Notes: generated from the sequence alone by a model not told the origin. Counted from the first letter of the stretch, positions 17,310 through 27,156 are shown. The stretch is DNA of 64,000 nt from Deltaproteobacteria bacterium (GCA_016874735.1 VGTI01000019.1:1-64000), one strand, 5' to 3'. Program-made: numbers and translations.

Positions 17310-18098
17310 TCATGTACCTGATTGCTGGGTGGCTACGTAAGCTTTTATTTTATCTTTGGTCGAATCCCCCGACTGACCATTGATATTCTCGACGATACTG
17401 GCAACCGCCGTCTGCATCTGACTGTTACCCGAGGCTCCTGGAAGCTGTCCCACTGCAATCAGATTGGCCAGCACCTGGGCCGCCTCGTCATCGGTCATAT
17501 TGCTGAGTTGATCCACACTGATAGTCCCAGTTGCAGGAGAAATGATGAATTGATTTAGGTACATAATGGAATAAGAGCTCTGATAAATCGTGAGTTGCAG
17601 GAGAGCGCTAGCACTATACTCAAAGGCCTCGGTATCGCTAAGAATATCTGGCGGGATGCCATTTAACGTAGCTACGGCCAGAGCCACATCTGAAAGATTT
17701 GTTTGGTAAGTGGTCGTATCGACGGAGCTCGGCGTCGGTAGAAAAGCCGAGAACGTTTGCAGAGGACTCTCACCGGTAGACATCTGCTTGCGGGCGATAC
17801 CAAGTATGTCGATCCCACCACGACCGGCGTAGGCCGCGGCCAGGAGCGGATAGCGCAGGTAATTCTCTGGCTCCTCGCTAATCGCCGTGGTCAGTATGTC
17901 AATCGCCTCACTGAACTCTCCGTTATTCAGGTGGCGCCGGGCCAACTGTTCAGGAGTCGGTTTATCGCATTTGATGCGACTAAACCCTTTATCGCAGTCC
18001 CATAGGTTGTTACTGCCACTGCAAGCCCAAAACAGAGCGACGCTTATGATCGCTGTCACCAGCGTCCCACCTAAGCTATGTGCCTTGCTCATATTCAT
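17310..18098 (-). CDS. TPR-like lipoprotein
   Basis: A 262-residue lipoprotein: the leader ends at ALFWACSGS, a usable lipobox. The mature protein starts with a cysteine-containing segment and one or two TPR-like helices (EQLARRHLNNGEFSEAIDIL), then a helical region with no recognisable domain. The ATG overlaps the stop codon of the upstream outer-membrane barrel gene by one base (TAATG), so the two are translationally coupled. The likely role is periplasmic, in association with that barrel protein. Confidence 0.8.
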   Translation of the reverse strand: MNMSKAHSLGGTLVTAIISVALFWACSGSNNLWDCDKGFSRIKCDKPTPEQLARRHLNNGEFSEAIDILTTAISEEPENYLRYPLLAAAYAGRGGIDILGIARKQMSTGESPLQTFSAFLPTPSSVDTTTYQTNLSDVALAVATLNGIPPDILSDTEAFEYSASALLQLTIYQSSYSIMYLNQFIISPATGTISVDQLSNMTDDEAAQVLANLIAVGQLPGASGNSQMQTAVASIVENINGQSGDSTKDKIKAYVATQQSGT

Positions 18099-19213
18099 TA
18101 AAAACCTGCACTAATGGACGCTAAATACATATGGCGCGGTGCCACACCAGGATGGTCTCCCAGTTCACGCGTGTAACTGGTCAGCGCTAGGCGGAAGAAG
18201 AAGAGATCAACCACGGCCCCCATCGAGGGGTACCCGTTGTAAAATCCAGCCGCTACGCCAAACATCTGCCGAACTGTCACTTTAGTCCCGGCATAGACAC
18301 GTTTAAATAGAGGCTCACCATACACATTGCCAACGTCACGGTAGTCGACGGCAACATGGATCATGTCGTCACCAGTATGGAGCGTCAGTCCTGTACCCAC
18401 ACTGTTTACCTGTTTCAGTGACTTGGGCGACAAACTATCCCCCGTCAGCCTCGTATTACCGATATCATCGGCCTTGACGGCCAGACTGAAGTCGACCGAA
18501 CTTCCCTGTAAAAATAGGAGGGCCGCTGCATCAACGCCTGCGCCGCTGTTTTGCGAATAAAGACTCTTCAGGGTGTTTGGGTCGGAATACTTTGTGATTT
18601 GTGATTGATCAGCTACATCTGCAGTCACCGACTCCTCACTGGCGAAGAGATACTTCCCAGTAAACCCGAGGTACAAATATGGTAGCGGCACTGGAATGGG
18701 CGCGCCCAGGACGAGGCCGTTGTAGCTCTCGGTCTTAATGGCGACCTCTGGTAATCCGGAAGCGCCGTACTGCGACGCGGCAAAGTCGACTTCGAATCGG
18801 CTAAAAAAACTACCACCAAAGCTGCGGGTGATAAGGCTCACGGCTTGTCCCCAGCCCAGACGCAGAGGATTTTTCAGTATCAGATCGACTACCTCGGTAT
18901 TGCCCGCTCCAGATGCTCCGGTATCACCGGATGAACCGCCCGGCAAGAACCTACGAGCGGTATCTACAGACTCCTTGTTTACGAGCAGGTTTGAGGACGA
19001 GCCTATCCAGCGAATAAATCCGGATGCAAGCCGCAACAGGGCGGGATTTGAGAACAGCATCCCCTCCTTACTGGCACGCGTTAGCGATGCCCCGCCGGCC
19101 GCGAGGTCGAAGGGATCTTGGAAAGCTGGCTCTACCGTCTTGGCCATAATCCGCGGACAAAGTCCCAACATGAGACTCAGCAGCACCAATGCGCCGTAGA
19201 CGTACGCCCTCAA
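18098..19213 (-). CDS. Outer-membrane beta-barrel protein (TraF/FadL-like)
   Basis: A 371-residue protein with a signal peptide (to about PRIMA) and alternating hydrophobic strands ending in SISAGF, the C-terminal aromatic typical of barrels inserted by BAM. DPFDLAAGGASLTRASKEGMLFSNPA near the start resembles the plug region of the TraF-like/OmpP1-like conserved family. The start is a TTG at 19213 with GAGG 5 bases before it; no better start exists. It forms a coupled pair with the TPR-like lipoprotein. The substrate is unknown. Confidence 0.75.
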   Translation of the reverse strand: MRAYVYGALVLLSLMLGLCPRIMAKTVEPAFQDPFDLAAGGASLTRASKEGMLFSNPALLRLASGFIRWIGSSSNLLVNKESVDTARRFLPGGSSGDTGASGAGNTEVVDLILKNPLRLGWGQAVSLITRSFGGSFFSRFEVDFAASQYGASGLPEVAIKTESYNGLVLGAPIPVPLPYLYLGFTGKYLFASEESVTADVADQSQITKYSDPNTLKSLYSQNSGAGVDAAALLFLQGSSVDFSLAVKADDIGNTRLTGDSLSPKSLKQVNSVGTGLTLHTGDDMIHVAVDYRDVGNVYGEPLFKRVYAGTKVTVRQMFGVAAGFYNGYPSMGAVVDLFFFRLALTSYTRELGDHPGVAPRHMYLASISAGF

Positions 19214-19346
19214 AAATGCCTCGATGGTGGGGATTTGTCAGACTGGGGTCTAAAAAGATGGCGAGAGAAAGAGATCCATGCATCTCGGTACCTTAATATT
19301 ACCCCAATCTGACCGCGCTGCGACCGCACTCACACCCAACACACTG

Positions 19347-19373
19347 AAATAAATGGATTTATTGGATTTATTT
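19347..19373. promoter_or_regulatory. AT-rich inverted repeat upstream of a lipoprotein gene
   Basis: AAATAAAT and ATTTATTT form an 8-bp inverted repeat around an 11-base spacer, about 60-90 bases upstream of the ATG at 19434. TTGACC at 19380 just after it looks like a -35 box, so the repeat could be an UP element or operator. A clear -10 is not visible. Confidence 0.35.
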
Positions 19374-19433
19374 AAAGTTTTGACCCAAATCTTCCGATAC
19401 GTTTGCAAATGAAACCAGGATTTAGAGGATCCT

Positions 19434-20150
19434 ATGCACTCACAAAGTTTGACTATCCGTCGTGACTACTTGGCCTTAGCCTTGATTTTCTGCGGCCTGG
19501 TAAACTTGGTCGTCGCCTGCTCAGGCAGTAAGGCACCACCTCCCCCGTCCAAAGGCACCGGCGGCAATGGTGGTACGAGTGGCACTGGCGCTCAGCAGTA
19601 CGGCAGCGGCTCTGGAGACGAAGACGCTTCTCCCGACACCGCTTCCGAAAAAGAGTCGGGCAGCGGCGGGATGTGGGACAGCACGGATCCCAATTGCAGA
19701 TCCAAGGACTCTTGCCCCCCGGCAGCCCCGCAGCCACTGCTACTCCAGGGCAGTAGCACATCTGGTCTCACAGGCCAACAAGGCACCAGGCTCACCTGGC
19801 GTATCAATGCCGTAGATCAATCGCAGCCAGCGCGTCGCCTGGCAATCTTCCTGAAGGGACTACCAACCGGGTTTAATGTTGAGCCGCCGCACAACCAAAA
19901 GATCACCAATGAACTGCAGTTGAGCTACACGCCGCCAGAAGCCGAATCTGGGGCGGTAGAGGTGTTCGTGCGCGATTACGACCGTTGCTTGGTCACCGAG
20001 ACCGAGAAGGCGTCGTGCCTGAGTACGTTATTCAACCCTGCTTATGACTTCAGGCAGGGGAACTTGAACTACCAGTTCCAGGGGACCACTCCCGCTAACA
20101 AGTGCCCGACGAATACTGGACTATTCTCCTCTAAGCCACTGGGTTGTTGA
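19434..20150 (+). CDS. Lipoprotein with low-complexity linker
   Basis: A 238-residue lipoprotein with a long hydrophobic leader and lipobox VVACSG. The mature protein begins with a Pro/Gly/Ser-rich linker (about 30-80) that would lift the folded part from the membrane. The C-terminal domain of about 130 residues looks beta-rich and Ig-like (RLTWRINAVDQSQPARRLAIF, then PEAESGAVEVFVRDYD), with four cysteines. No enzyme motif is present. AGAGGA lies just before the ATG. It appears to be a single-gene unit. Confidence 0.78.
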   Translation: MHSQSLTIRRDYLALALIFCGLVNLVVACSGSKAPPPPSKGTGGNGGTSGTGAQQYGSGSGDEDASPDTASEKESGSGGMWDSTDPNCRSKDSCPPAAPQPLLLQGSSTSGLTGQQGTRLTWRINAVDQSQPARRLAIFLKGLPTGFNVEPPHNQKITNELQLSYTPPEAESGAVEVFVRDYDRCLVTETEKASCLSTLFNPAYDFRQGNLNYQFQGTTPANKCPTNTGLFSSKPLGC

Positions 20151-20289
20151 TGGATGGTAGCCCATGCGCCTACAGGTGAGTGGGTCAGTTTAAGCTTGTC
20201 ACCCCACCCCGTCCTAAGCCACTGTCAAAGCAGAGGTGGGGTTAAGAATTGGGCTCTCCACCTGAAGCAACAGGGAGAGGAGGTACCCA

Positions 20290-21183
20290 ATGCTGTTTGG
20301 AATCGACCTCGGCGGCACCAAGATAGAGCTCCTGGCAATGCAGCCAGACGGCTCCGAAGTGTTGCGCCACCGCATTGCTACCCCCCGTGGCAGCTACGAT
20401 GGAATCGTGGGTGCCATCGTCCAATTGATTCAGGAGTCCGAACGCAAATTGGGTGAGAGCGGCTCTATTGGTATCGGCATCCCCGGCACCCACGTAGCCG
20501 ACACGGGCCTTATCAAAAACGCCAACACTACCGAGCTCAATGGGCGCCCGCTTTGGCAGGATCTCGAACAACGTCTGGGGCGATCCGTACGCATTTCCAA
20601 CGACGCCAACTGTTTCGCACTGTCTGAAGCCACGGACGGCGCTGCAGCCGGCGAGCCCGTTGTTTTTGGCGTCATCCTAGGTACCGGCTGTGGCGGTGGC
20701 CTGGTGGTTCACGGACGCTGTATCGCAGGTCGCAACGGTATCGGTGGCGAATGGGGCCACAACCCGCTGCCACGCCCGACAGCGGCAGATCTACCGGCGC
20801 CGCCCTGTTTCTGTGGTCACGTGGGCTGCATCGAGACCTACTGCTCAGGTCCGGCGTTTGCCCGTGACTATAAGGCGGCAACTGGCGATGATCTGAAGCC
20901 AGCCGCCATCGTAGCCGCGGCTGAAGCAGGCAACGCTGCGGCCAAAGCCGCTTACGACCGCTTTCTTGAGCGGCTTGCGAAATCACTAGCGCTCGTCATC
21001 AATATCGTCGACCCCGACTGCATTGTCATCGGCGGCGGCATGTCTCATCTGCAAAGAATCTACGAAGAAGTGCCTAAACTCTGGCTTGCCCACGTCTTCT
21101 CCGATCGCGTCTCGACACGACTGGTGCAAGCTAAACACGGCGATTCCAGTGGTGTGCGCGGCGCCGCCAGACTCTGGAGCTGA
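20290..21183 (+). CDS. mak: ROK-family sugar kinase, fructokinase Mak-like
   Basis: A 297-residue cytoplasmic kinase that phosphorylates a hexose, most likely fructose, with ATP. It matches the E. coli Mak pattern from memory throughout: GIDLGGTK (phosphate loop), GIGIPG, ISNDANCFALSEA (catalytic Asp), GTGCGGG, GEWGHNPLP, the zinc site CFCGHVGCIE, VDPDCIVIGGGMS and the ending KHGDSSGVRGAA. The length is normal. AGGAGG lies 6 bases before the ATG. The exact sugar is inferred from the family, and N-acetylglucosamine kinases are related. No sugar transporter is adjacent. Confidence 0.9.
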   Translation: MLFGIDLGGTKIELLAMQPDGSEVLRHRIATPRGSYDGIVGAIVQLIQESERKLGESGSIGIGIPGTHVADTGLIKNANTTELNGRPLWQDLEQRLGRSVRISNDANCFALSEATDGAAAGEPVVFGVILGTGCGGGLVVHGRCIAGRNGIGGEWGHNPLPRPTAADLPAPPCFCGHVGCIETYCSGPAFARDYKAATGDDLKPAAIVAAAEAGNAAAKAAYDRFLERLAKSLALVINIVDPDCIVIGGGMSHLQRIYEEVPKLWLAHVFSDRVSTRLVQAKHGDSSGVRGAARLWS

Positions 21184-21281
21184 GCTGTAAATATTTCGTA
21201 AATCGACTTCGGTTTGTTCGTCGCTAGTGACCTTGGTGACTAAGTATGCGATACTGATCGCAGTTTGCCTTGGAGGTAGGT

Positions 21282-21581
21282 ATGGGACTGAGAATCATCG
21301 ACCGCCACCCCCCGCTCATGGCTGTAGAGGTTAGCGAATCCGACTACCTCGCCGAGCTTGAGGAAGAGAGCAATCATTGGGCGCGGCTTCATGGCTTCAC
21401 CAGTAGTGAGGCGCAACAGCAGTTGCTGGAAAAACTACGCAACAAGAAAAAGCGCATGCCATCGGCTGAAGAAGTTGAAGGCTGCGCACGCCGCATCCGC
21501 GAGCAACTCGCAGCCAGTCGCGAGCTCGGAGCCAAGGCGCACTCCAAGGTTGATATTGCTACGTTGCTCGAGTTGATCTAG
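21282..21581 (+). CDS. Small hypothetical protein, acidic/coiled-coil
   Basis: A 99-residue cytoplasmic protein with no signal or membrane segment. It is rich in Glu, Lys and Arg and mostly helical, with a probable helix around HWARLHGFTSSEAQQQLLEKL. Start 21282 is chosen over 21270 because GGAGG lies 5 bases upstream. I do not recognise the family. It lies on the same strand as the next two genes, with gaps of 64 bases or less, and may be in one transcript with the RNA methyltransferase. Confidence 0.65.
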   Translation: MGLRIIDRHPPLMAVEVSESDYLAELEEESNHWARLHGFTSSEAQQQLLEKLRNKKKRMPSAEEVEGCARRIREQLAASRELGAKAHSKVDIATLLELI

Positions 21582-21645
21582 AGCAGGCCCAGTCACCATT
21601 TACCCATCCCGATCTCATGACCGGCAGCAGCCAGGAAGGGCGGCT

Positions 21646-22029
21646 ATGTCTGAAGAGTCCAAGTCTATCACTGAGAGTATCCTGCGGCTTCTCGTCGGCC
21701 GCGCCGATGCCGACCGCGACGACGACACGAGCGATGAAGAGGTCGAAGCCAAGAAGGCTAGGGCGCTGATGTCGGCCCTTTTCGCCCGCGCTGGTAAGGG
21801 CAAGGACGAGGTCATCCACATGGTCGCGCGCGAGATAGGCAATGCCGTCGCGGCGATGCTTAAGGAACCATTGGCTCTTTTAGCCAAGAATCAAAAGCTG
21901 CAGATTTCCTTTGAATTCGTTCCGAAACAAGGGCATGAACGGGTGGCCGCAGGTAAGGCAAGGCGCGCTCGCTCCCCACGCCGCGCGGCGACGAGGAGAC
22001 CCAGCCCTGACTCTGAGACTAACAGTTGA
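21646..22029 (+). CDS. Small charged hypothetical protein
   Basis: A 127-residue protein. An acidic N-terminal half leads to a helical, amphipathic segment (ALMSALFARAGKGKDEVIHM through NAVAAMLKEPLALLAK), then a strongly basic, Arg/Ala-rich tail that could bind nucleic acid. The pattern vaguely resembles polymer-granule or DNA-associated helical proteins, but I make no assignment. The tail overlaps the open frame of the downstream methyltransferase, so only part of it may be conserved. Confidence 0.6.
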   Translation: MSEESKSITESILRLLVGRADADRDDDTSDEEVEAKKARALMSALFARAGKGKDEVIHMVAREIGNAVAAMLKEPLALLAKNQKLQISFEFVPKQGHERVAAGKARRARSPRRAATRRPSPDSETNS

Positions 22030-23314
22030 GAAAATGGCCTACGGCGCCAAGGGTATAGCCCGGCACGAAGGCAAGGTATATTTCATCGCCGACGCCGTAG
22101 TTGGTGACATCATCGAGGGTCAGGTCACGCAGGACCACGGGCGCTACGCTGACGTCGCTATCGACAAGTTGATTGAAGCTAGTCCCTTGCGAGGTCCCGC
22201 TGCCTGCCGGTACGCGGGAGACTGCGGTGGCTGCCAGTGGATGGGCATCGCCTACGAAGAGCAGCTCAGCTGGAAACAAAATTTTGTCGTCTCAGCCCTG
22301 AGCCGGATCGGCAAATTGCCGGACGGGTTCACGGTAGAGATGATCGGGTCACCAGCAGCCCATGGCTACCGTAACCGCGTTTTGATCCGCCTCCACCATC
22401 ACGTGGACGGCACGATGAATGTCGGCTACTTTCGCCGTCAAAGCCGCGACCTCGTACCTATCACCGCCTGTGCCATTGCGGCTCCAGCGATAAATCAACT
22501 CATCGCCAATTTGCGCAACTTAACTCTGGAGCAGCCAGAGGCTTTCACCGTACGCATGGAAATTCAGGAAATTCCGGCGACGGAGCGCGGCAGTCTCCTA
22601 GTAACGGTCTACCCCGGTGACGGTAACCGCGAGACAATTTCTCGGTTTACTGCGCTCGTTGCAGAATTACCTGGAGTGCATTGGGCTGGACTGGTGTTTG
22701 ATTTAAGAAACGCGCCTAACGTTCACTTTGAATCTGATCTGGATCGCAATTTCGCCACGAAACCGGGTCAATTTCAGCAAGTAAATTTAGAGCTAAACCG
22801 CACCCTACGCCGTTTGGTCCTAGACTACGTCGAGAAGGTGAGACCAAGCCGTATCCTGGATGTCTTCTGCGGTAGTGGCAATCTGTCGCTACCTCTGGCC
22901 GATGGAACTCGCTACGTCGAAGGTGTTGAGGCTAATCGTGATGCCATAGCTGTAGCCAAACACAACGCGTCAGTGAATCAATTAAGCAATGTGGTTTACT
23001 TGACGGGCGACGCCGAAAAGCATCTATGGAAGGTCTCCCGCGGTGGCGAGCAGTTTGACATGGTCATTCTCGATCCCCCACGGCAGGGATTTCCTAAAGG
23101 TGTCGTGCCCCTGAAGAACCTCGATCCCCAGTCCATGATTTACGTGAGCTGTGATCCCACAACACTGGCGAGGGATCTCGCCTATTTGTGTCGTGCTGAT
23201 CACTACATGGTTAAACGCGTGGTGGCCCTGGATTTCTTCCCCAACACGTACCATGTAGAGACCGTCGTATTTCTAGAGAAAAACGAGAACATCCCGGTAA
23301 CTAGCGACCAATAA
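21911..23314 (+). CDS. 23S rRNA (uracil-5-)-methyltransferase, RlmD/RumA type
   Basis: A SAM-dependent methyltransferase that makes 5-methyluridine in RNA. An N-terminal TRAM domain (VEKMAYGAKGIAR) is followed by the iron-sulfur ligands CRYAGDCGGC (C-x5-C-x2-C) with a fourth Cys near VPITAC. The Rossmann domain then has ILDVFCGSGNLSLPL, ILDPPRQG, the catalytic Cys in YVSCDPTTLARDL and the catalytic Glu in HVETVVF. The RlmD, RlmC and TrmA-like branches cannot be separated with certainty. The start is uncertain: ATG codons at 21911 and 21935 lie inside the upstream gene, and the TRAM domain begins only near 22020, where CTG follows AGGAG. The 3' end overlaps the convergent metabolic gene by 14 bases. 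Confidence 0.88.
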   Translation: MNSFRNKGMNGWPQVRQGALAPHAARRRGDPALTLRLTVEKMAYGAKGIARHEGKVYFIADAVVGDIIEGQVTQDHGRYADVAIDKLIEASPLRGPAACRYAGDCGGCQWMGIAYEEQLSWKQNFVVSALSRIGKLPDGFTVEMIGSPAAHGYRNRVLIRLHHHVDGTMNVGYFRRQSRDLVPITACAIAAPAINQLIANLRNLTLEQPEAFTVRMEIQEIPATERGSLLVTVYPGDGNRETISRFTALVAELPGVHWAGLVFDLRNAPNVHFESDLDRNFATKPGQFQQVNLELNRTLRRLVLDYVEKVRPSRILDVFCGSGNLSLPLADGTRYVEGVEANRDAIAVAKHNASVNQLSNVVYLTGDAEKHLWKVSRGGEQFDMVILDPPRQGFPKGVVPLKNLDPQSMIYVSCDPTTLARDLAYLCRADHYMVKRVVALDFFPNTYHVETVVFLEKNENIPVTSDQ

Positions 23315-25169
23315 TGGCTAGCGCTAGTTCGACCCTGCCAAAGGGCGCCGAGAGCTGCAGCCCTTGGACATCACGGCCTAGTTTCCCCACCATCTCACGG
23401 GCGATATCGATCCCGATCTTAGTCGCGTCGGCATCCTTGGCCTGCGCCATGCGGTCCATAATGTCGCTCGGAATGACCACACCAGGTACCTCGTTATTCA
23501 TAAAGACGGCGTTGCGGTAGCTTAGGAGCGGCCATACACCAGCGATGATCGGGATTTTGATGTCTGATTTAGCGATGAAATCGAGAAAACGGTACATCGC
23601 CTCCAGATCAAATACCGGTTGCGTGATGGCCCACTCAGCACCAGCTTCAACCTTGTACTTAAAACGCTTCATCTCGTATTCAAAGTCCCGGTGCACAGGA
23701 TTGACACCGACGCCGATAGAGAGAGCCGTTGGTTGGCCAATGCTCCGCCCGCCCAGATCGATGCCACCATTGAGCCTGTGCACCATGTTGGTGAGACCGA
23801 TCGCATCGACGTCGAAAACGCCGGTAGCATCAGGATAGCTACCTAGCTTAGGTGGATCACCGGTCACCAGCAGCAGGTTGCGCAGTCCAATGGCGTGAGC
23901 GCCGAGCATATCAGACTGCATCCCCAGTAAATTCCTGTCGCGACACGTATAGTGCAGGACAGTCTCAATCTCAGCCCTCTGCTCAATCATCAGCGCCGTC
24001 ATGATGGCACTCATCCGCGCTGACGCTCGCGGCCCGTCAGGAATATTGACTGCGTCTATCCCGGCAGCCTTGAGACGCGCCGAGTTGGCGACAATTTTAT
24101 CAGGGCTGACACCCTGGGGCGGCAAGAGTTCTACGGAGTAAACTGGCTCCCCATTTGCTAATTTACGCGCCCAAACACTCTTATCTCGAGCAGGCACACG
24201 TGGTGCCTCGACGACATCATTTTGCCGTGCGGGATCTTGTGAGCGCGGCGTAGCGAAAGCGACAAAACGCCCCGTCTCATGACCACTCATCGCTTTGTGA
24301 TGGCGGATCGCGTTGGCCATGGCCTTAATGTGCTCGGGGGCCGTCCCACAACAGCCACCCACAAATTGCACACCCGCCTGAAGAAAGTCCTTGGCAAACT
24401 CTGCCATGTACTCGGGCGTACTCATGTAGATCTGCCGCCCCTCGACATCCTTTGGAAGTCCAGCGTTGGGTTGCAGCGAGATCGGTCGTTTGGTCGTGGC
24501 TCTGATCCGGGCAATGGCCGACATCATGGGAGCAGGACCGACCGAACAATTGAGTCCAACGACGTCGACAGCCCACTCGTCAAGCTTCTTCATCGCCCAC
24601 TCAATGGGTGTACCGATCGGGGTATTGCCATCAGGGTTCATCACGATGTGAGCAATGATGGGCATGTGAGGTGCAACATCGCGCGCAGCGAGGATGGCCT
24701 GTTGCAGCTCCGATATATCGGCAAAGGTCTCAAAACATAGGACATCGATGCCACCGGCTACTAGCCCCTCGATCTGCTCGCGAAAGCTCGCCCTGGCCTC
24801 GGCGAATGAGGTTGGTCCCCAGGGCTCAATCCGTACACCGAGCGGTCCGACCGATCCCGCCACATAGGCGTGATCTCCAGCCACGTCGCGGGCTATTTTG
24901 GCTGCGGCTTCGTTGATCTGGGAGGTCTTGTCGCCCAGATTGTGTCCGGCGAGCTTAAAGCGATTGGCGCCAAAACTGTTAGTCGTCAGGACTTGAGCAC
25001 CAGCACTCACGTATTCCTGGTAGATCTCCTTAACTAAAGCCGGCGCGGATAGATTGGCATCCTCAAAGCACCGATTAATGAAGATACCCTTGGCGTAGAG
25101 CAATGTGCCCATGGCACCGTCAAACAACAAGCTATCGCCAGCCGCGATGATATCTTTAAACGGCTTCAT
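23301..25169 (-). CDS. Bifunctional homocysteine S-methyltransferase / methylenetetrahydrofolate reductase
   Basis: A 622-residue fusion. Residues about 1-290 are a Pfam S-methyl_trans (homocysteine methyltransferase) domain with DGAMGTLLY and zinc-binding cysteines at LNCS and GGCCGT. Residues about 330-620 are a MetF-type 5,10-methylenetetrahydrofolate reductase (VELLPPQG, LLVTGDPP, WAITQPVFD). The reductase makes 5-methyltetrahydrofolate and the transferase uses a methyl donor to form methionine. The arrangement matches the YitJ-type bifunctional enzymes known from Firmicutes and others. AGGAGG lies 10 bases before the ATG. The upstream 115 bases show no riboswitch I can recognise. No B12 domain is present. 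Confidence 0.92.
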   Translation of the reverse strand: MKPFKDIIAAGDSLLFDGAMGTLLYAKGIFINRCFEDANLSAPALVKEIYQEYVSAGAQVLTTNSFGANRFKLAGHNLGDKTSQINEAAAKIARDVAGDHAYVAGSVGPLGVRIEPWGPTSFAEARASFREQIEGLVAGGIDVLCFETFADISELQQAILAARDVAPHMPIIAHIVMNPDGNTPIGTPIEWAMKKLDEWAVDVVGLNCSVGPAPMMSAIARIRATTKRPISLQPNAGLPKDVEGRQIYMSTPEYMAEFAKDFLQAGVQFVGGCCGTAPEHIKAMANAIRHHKAMSGHETGRFVAFATPRSQDPARQNDVVEAPRVPARDKSVWARKLANGEPVYSVELLPPQGVSPDKIVANSARLKAAGIDAVNIPDGPRASARMSAIMTALMIEQRAEIETVLHYTCRDRNLLGMQSDMLGAHAIGLRNLLLVTGDPPKLGSYPDATGVFDVDAIGLTNMVHRLNGGIDLGGRSIGQPTALSIGVGVNPVHRDFEYEMKRFKYKVEAGAEWAITQPVFDLEAMYRFLDFIAKSDIKIPIIAGVWPLLSYRNAVFMNNEVPGVVIPSDIMDRMAQAKDADATKIGIDIAREMVGKLGRDVQGLQLSAPFGRVELALAIIGR

Positions 25170-25284
25170 GCCACTTAGCCTCCTCAGACGCGAGATCTAG
25201 TCCAAAGGCCGATTGTAGCGTCTCGGGCGACCTTGAAAAGCGTTATTTGACGTGAATCCCATCCCGCTCTAAGGAAAGACGAGA

Positions 25285-27156
25285 TTAAAGGCCCTGAATA
25301 GCGACTTTGCCGCTACCGCGCTGACGCCAACTATAAGCTCTCTGTACTAGCTCGTATGGCAATCTAAAGCTGGGATCACGCTCTACCAGGCCGACGAGGA
25401 GCGCCAGGGCCTCGGCATAGTGGCGCTGGGCTACCTGAATGCCGGCATTTAAAGCTAGAGTGTCGGCCGTGGCAGTGCTCTCTTGACCACTCGGAGTCGT
25501 TTGGCTAGGAACGCAACTCATAGTAGCTGGGTCGGAAGACGCGCACTTAGGGACTGGGGCCATAAATGCAACACTCAGAGGCGGCCAACTCTCCGCCCAT
25601 TTTGAAGCTTTAAAGGTCGCGGCAATAGTCTGCAAACTCGCTGCATCGGTGGATTTGAAGGAGCCGATGAATTGAGCATGAGCGCGGGCGGCAGGGTCCA
25701 TAGCGACTTGATCAGCCAGACGCTCCATCTCGGGGAATTTTATCCCCTGAGCCTTCAGGTAGCCAAGTGCCGCGTGAGCGCGCAGCCACTCGTTCGTGTG
25801 CAGCGGGCGTTCTCGTTTCATCACCGACGCTGCGGCGCGGTCGTAGGCGACCAAGCTGTCATATTCGGCCAAAAAAACCGCACTGAGAAGGTAGGCCGTG
25901 CCCCATCCCGGCGCTGGCGAGACTTTGACCGTATTTGGGGTGACCGTATCAGAGGCGACCGTATCAGATGCAACCGCAGGGGAGGCTTCAGCATCTTGAT
26001 GCGGCATCAACAGAGCGCCAACAAGAGTGAGCATGCCGGCGATGAACTTAGTACGACGGCGACGCCAGAGCCCAGAACTGAGGATCATACCGATCACCGG
26101 TGTCGCCGCTAATATTACCCAGCCTAGGGACGTCGTATCGTCAGGTCTAGATCCAACGACACCACAAGAAAGACTCTTAGTGATACCGGTAGCGTGTAGA
26201 ACGCCGCCGCCCTTATCCTTGGATGCGGACGGCAAGTCCGCAGCGGCGAGGGCTCCTGCTGCCTGATGCTCAAGTTTTGATGTATTAAAGTTTAGGAAGG
26301 CATCAACAAAACCAATACTTGTCGCCACATTGACAGTCTCGGTCTGACCGTTATCGTTGATTTTAATCCCACCCCAGTTTACGCCGATGAGCTGACCAGT
26401 TGCGGCGTCTATTAAACCAGAGCCACTAGAACCATGTGTCAAATCACAGGTGTGTTTGATACTGAACGGCAGCGAACGATCAAACTGCCAATGACCGATC
26501 GGAAAATTACCGATTATCTTACAACGTTCGCGCGTCACCTGAGCTAGCGGAAGTTTCGGTCCACCGTCGGGTGATGCGACCTTGGCTGATTTGATGTCAG
26601 GGTAGTGCACGATTAACGCCTGACGGCCGGCTAAGTTAGTATTGGGATCGGCGAGACTAAGTGGTTGGAACTGGTCAGGTACCTTGGAAGCTAGACGAAA
26701 CACTGATAGATCACCGTCCAGGGTGGTTCTCAAACTCCCCGGCAAGCATTCCGTGATCGTACTGCTTTCGGACTGTCCGGCAAAAAAACCAAGATAAACC
26801 TTGGTCTTAATGCAGGCCTCCGGTAGCAGCTCTTGAATTGCTATGCCTTCGCTATCGACCTCGGCAAAGCAGTGGTGATTGGCCACCACCCGCAGATTAC
26901 CACCGACTAGATCCGACGGGATCAGGGTACCAGAGCAAAACTTTACTTCCGATGGCCCCAGCCGGGTCGAAATAAGGACGGAAGCATTGAGTACGCGAGG
27001 ATCAATCTCAGATTGCTCCCGCGGCGTAATAACGGAAATTAAACTTTGTGGCCCAAGGATATAGGCAGTCGTGCTTATCGAGAGTGGCTTCTTTTTACAC
27101 GCTACGGCAGAAGCCAAGAGTAAGGAGACGACTATCAGCTTGAAGGTCCTAGGCAC
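25285..27156 (-). CDS. Lipoprotein with trypsin-like protease domain and helical C-terminus
   Basis: A 623-residue protein. The leader ends in a clear lipobox (ASAVACKKK). A chymotrypsin-fold protease domain follows, with the triad His in VANHHC, Asp in DGDLSVF and Ser in HGSSGSGL. About 90 residues after the serine there is a hydrophobic segment flanked by RRRR, i.e. a second membrane contact, then a short VASDTV repeat and a helical TPR-like region. A lipoprotein anchor at one end and an internal membrane helix is unusual for this fold. It is the last gene of a three-gene minus-strand run with two TPR proteins, 30 bases from the previous gene. Cleavage targets are unknown. Confidence 0.8.
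   Translation of the reverse strand: MPRTFKLIVVSLLLASAVACKKKPLSISTTAYILGPQSLISVITPREQSEIDPRVLNASVLISTRLGPSEVKFCSGTLIPSDLVGGNLRVVANHHCFAEVDSEGIAIQELLPEACIKTKVYLGFFAGQSESSTITECLPGSLRTTLDGDLSVFRLASKVPDQFQPLSLADPNTNLAGRQALIVHYPDIKSAKVASPDGGPKLPLAQVTRERCKIIGNFPIGHWQFDRSLPFSIKHTCDLTHGSSGSGLIDAATGQLIGVNWGGIKINDNGQTETVNVATSIGFVDAFLNFNTSKLEHQAAGALAAADLPSASKDKGGGVLHATGITKSLSCGVVGSRPDDTTSLGWVILAATPVIGMILSSGLWRRRRTKFIAGMLTLVGALLMPHQDAEASPAVASDTVASDTVTPNTVKVSPAPGWGTAYLLSAVFLAEYDSLVAYDRAAASVMKRERPLHTNEWLRAHAALGYLKAQGIKFPEMERLADQVAMDPAARAHAQFIGSFKSTDAASLQTIAATFKASKWAESWPPLSVAFMAPVPKCASSDPATMSCVPSQTTPSGQESTATADTLALNAGIQVAQRHYAEALALLVGLVERDPSFRLPYELVQRAYSWRQRGSGKVAIQGL

Noticed and set aside
25170-25284. Possible SAM or SAH riboswitch before the methionine synthesis gene.
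   Set aside because: The short leader shows none of the conserved cores I know for these riboswitches; a covariance search would be needed.
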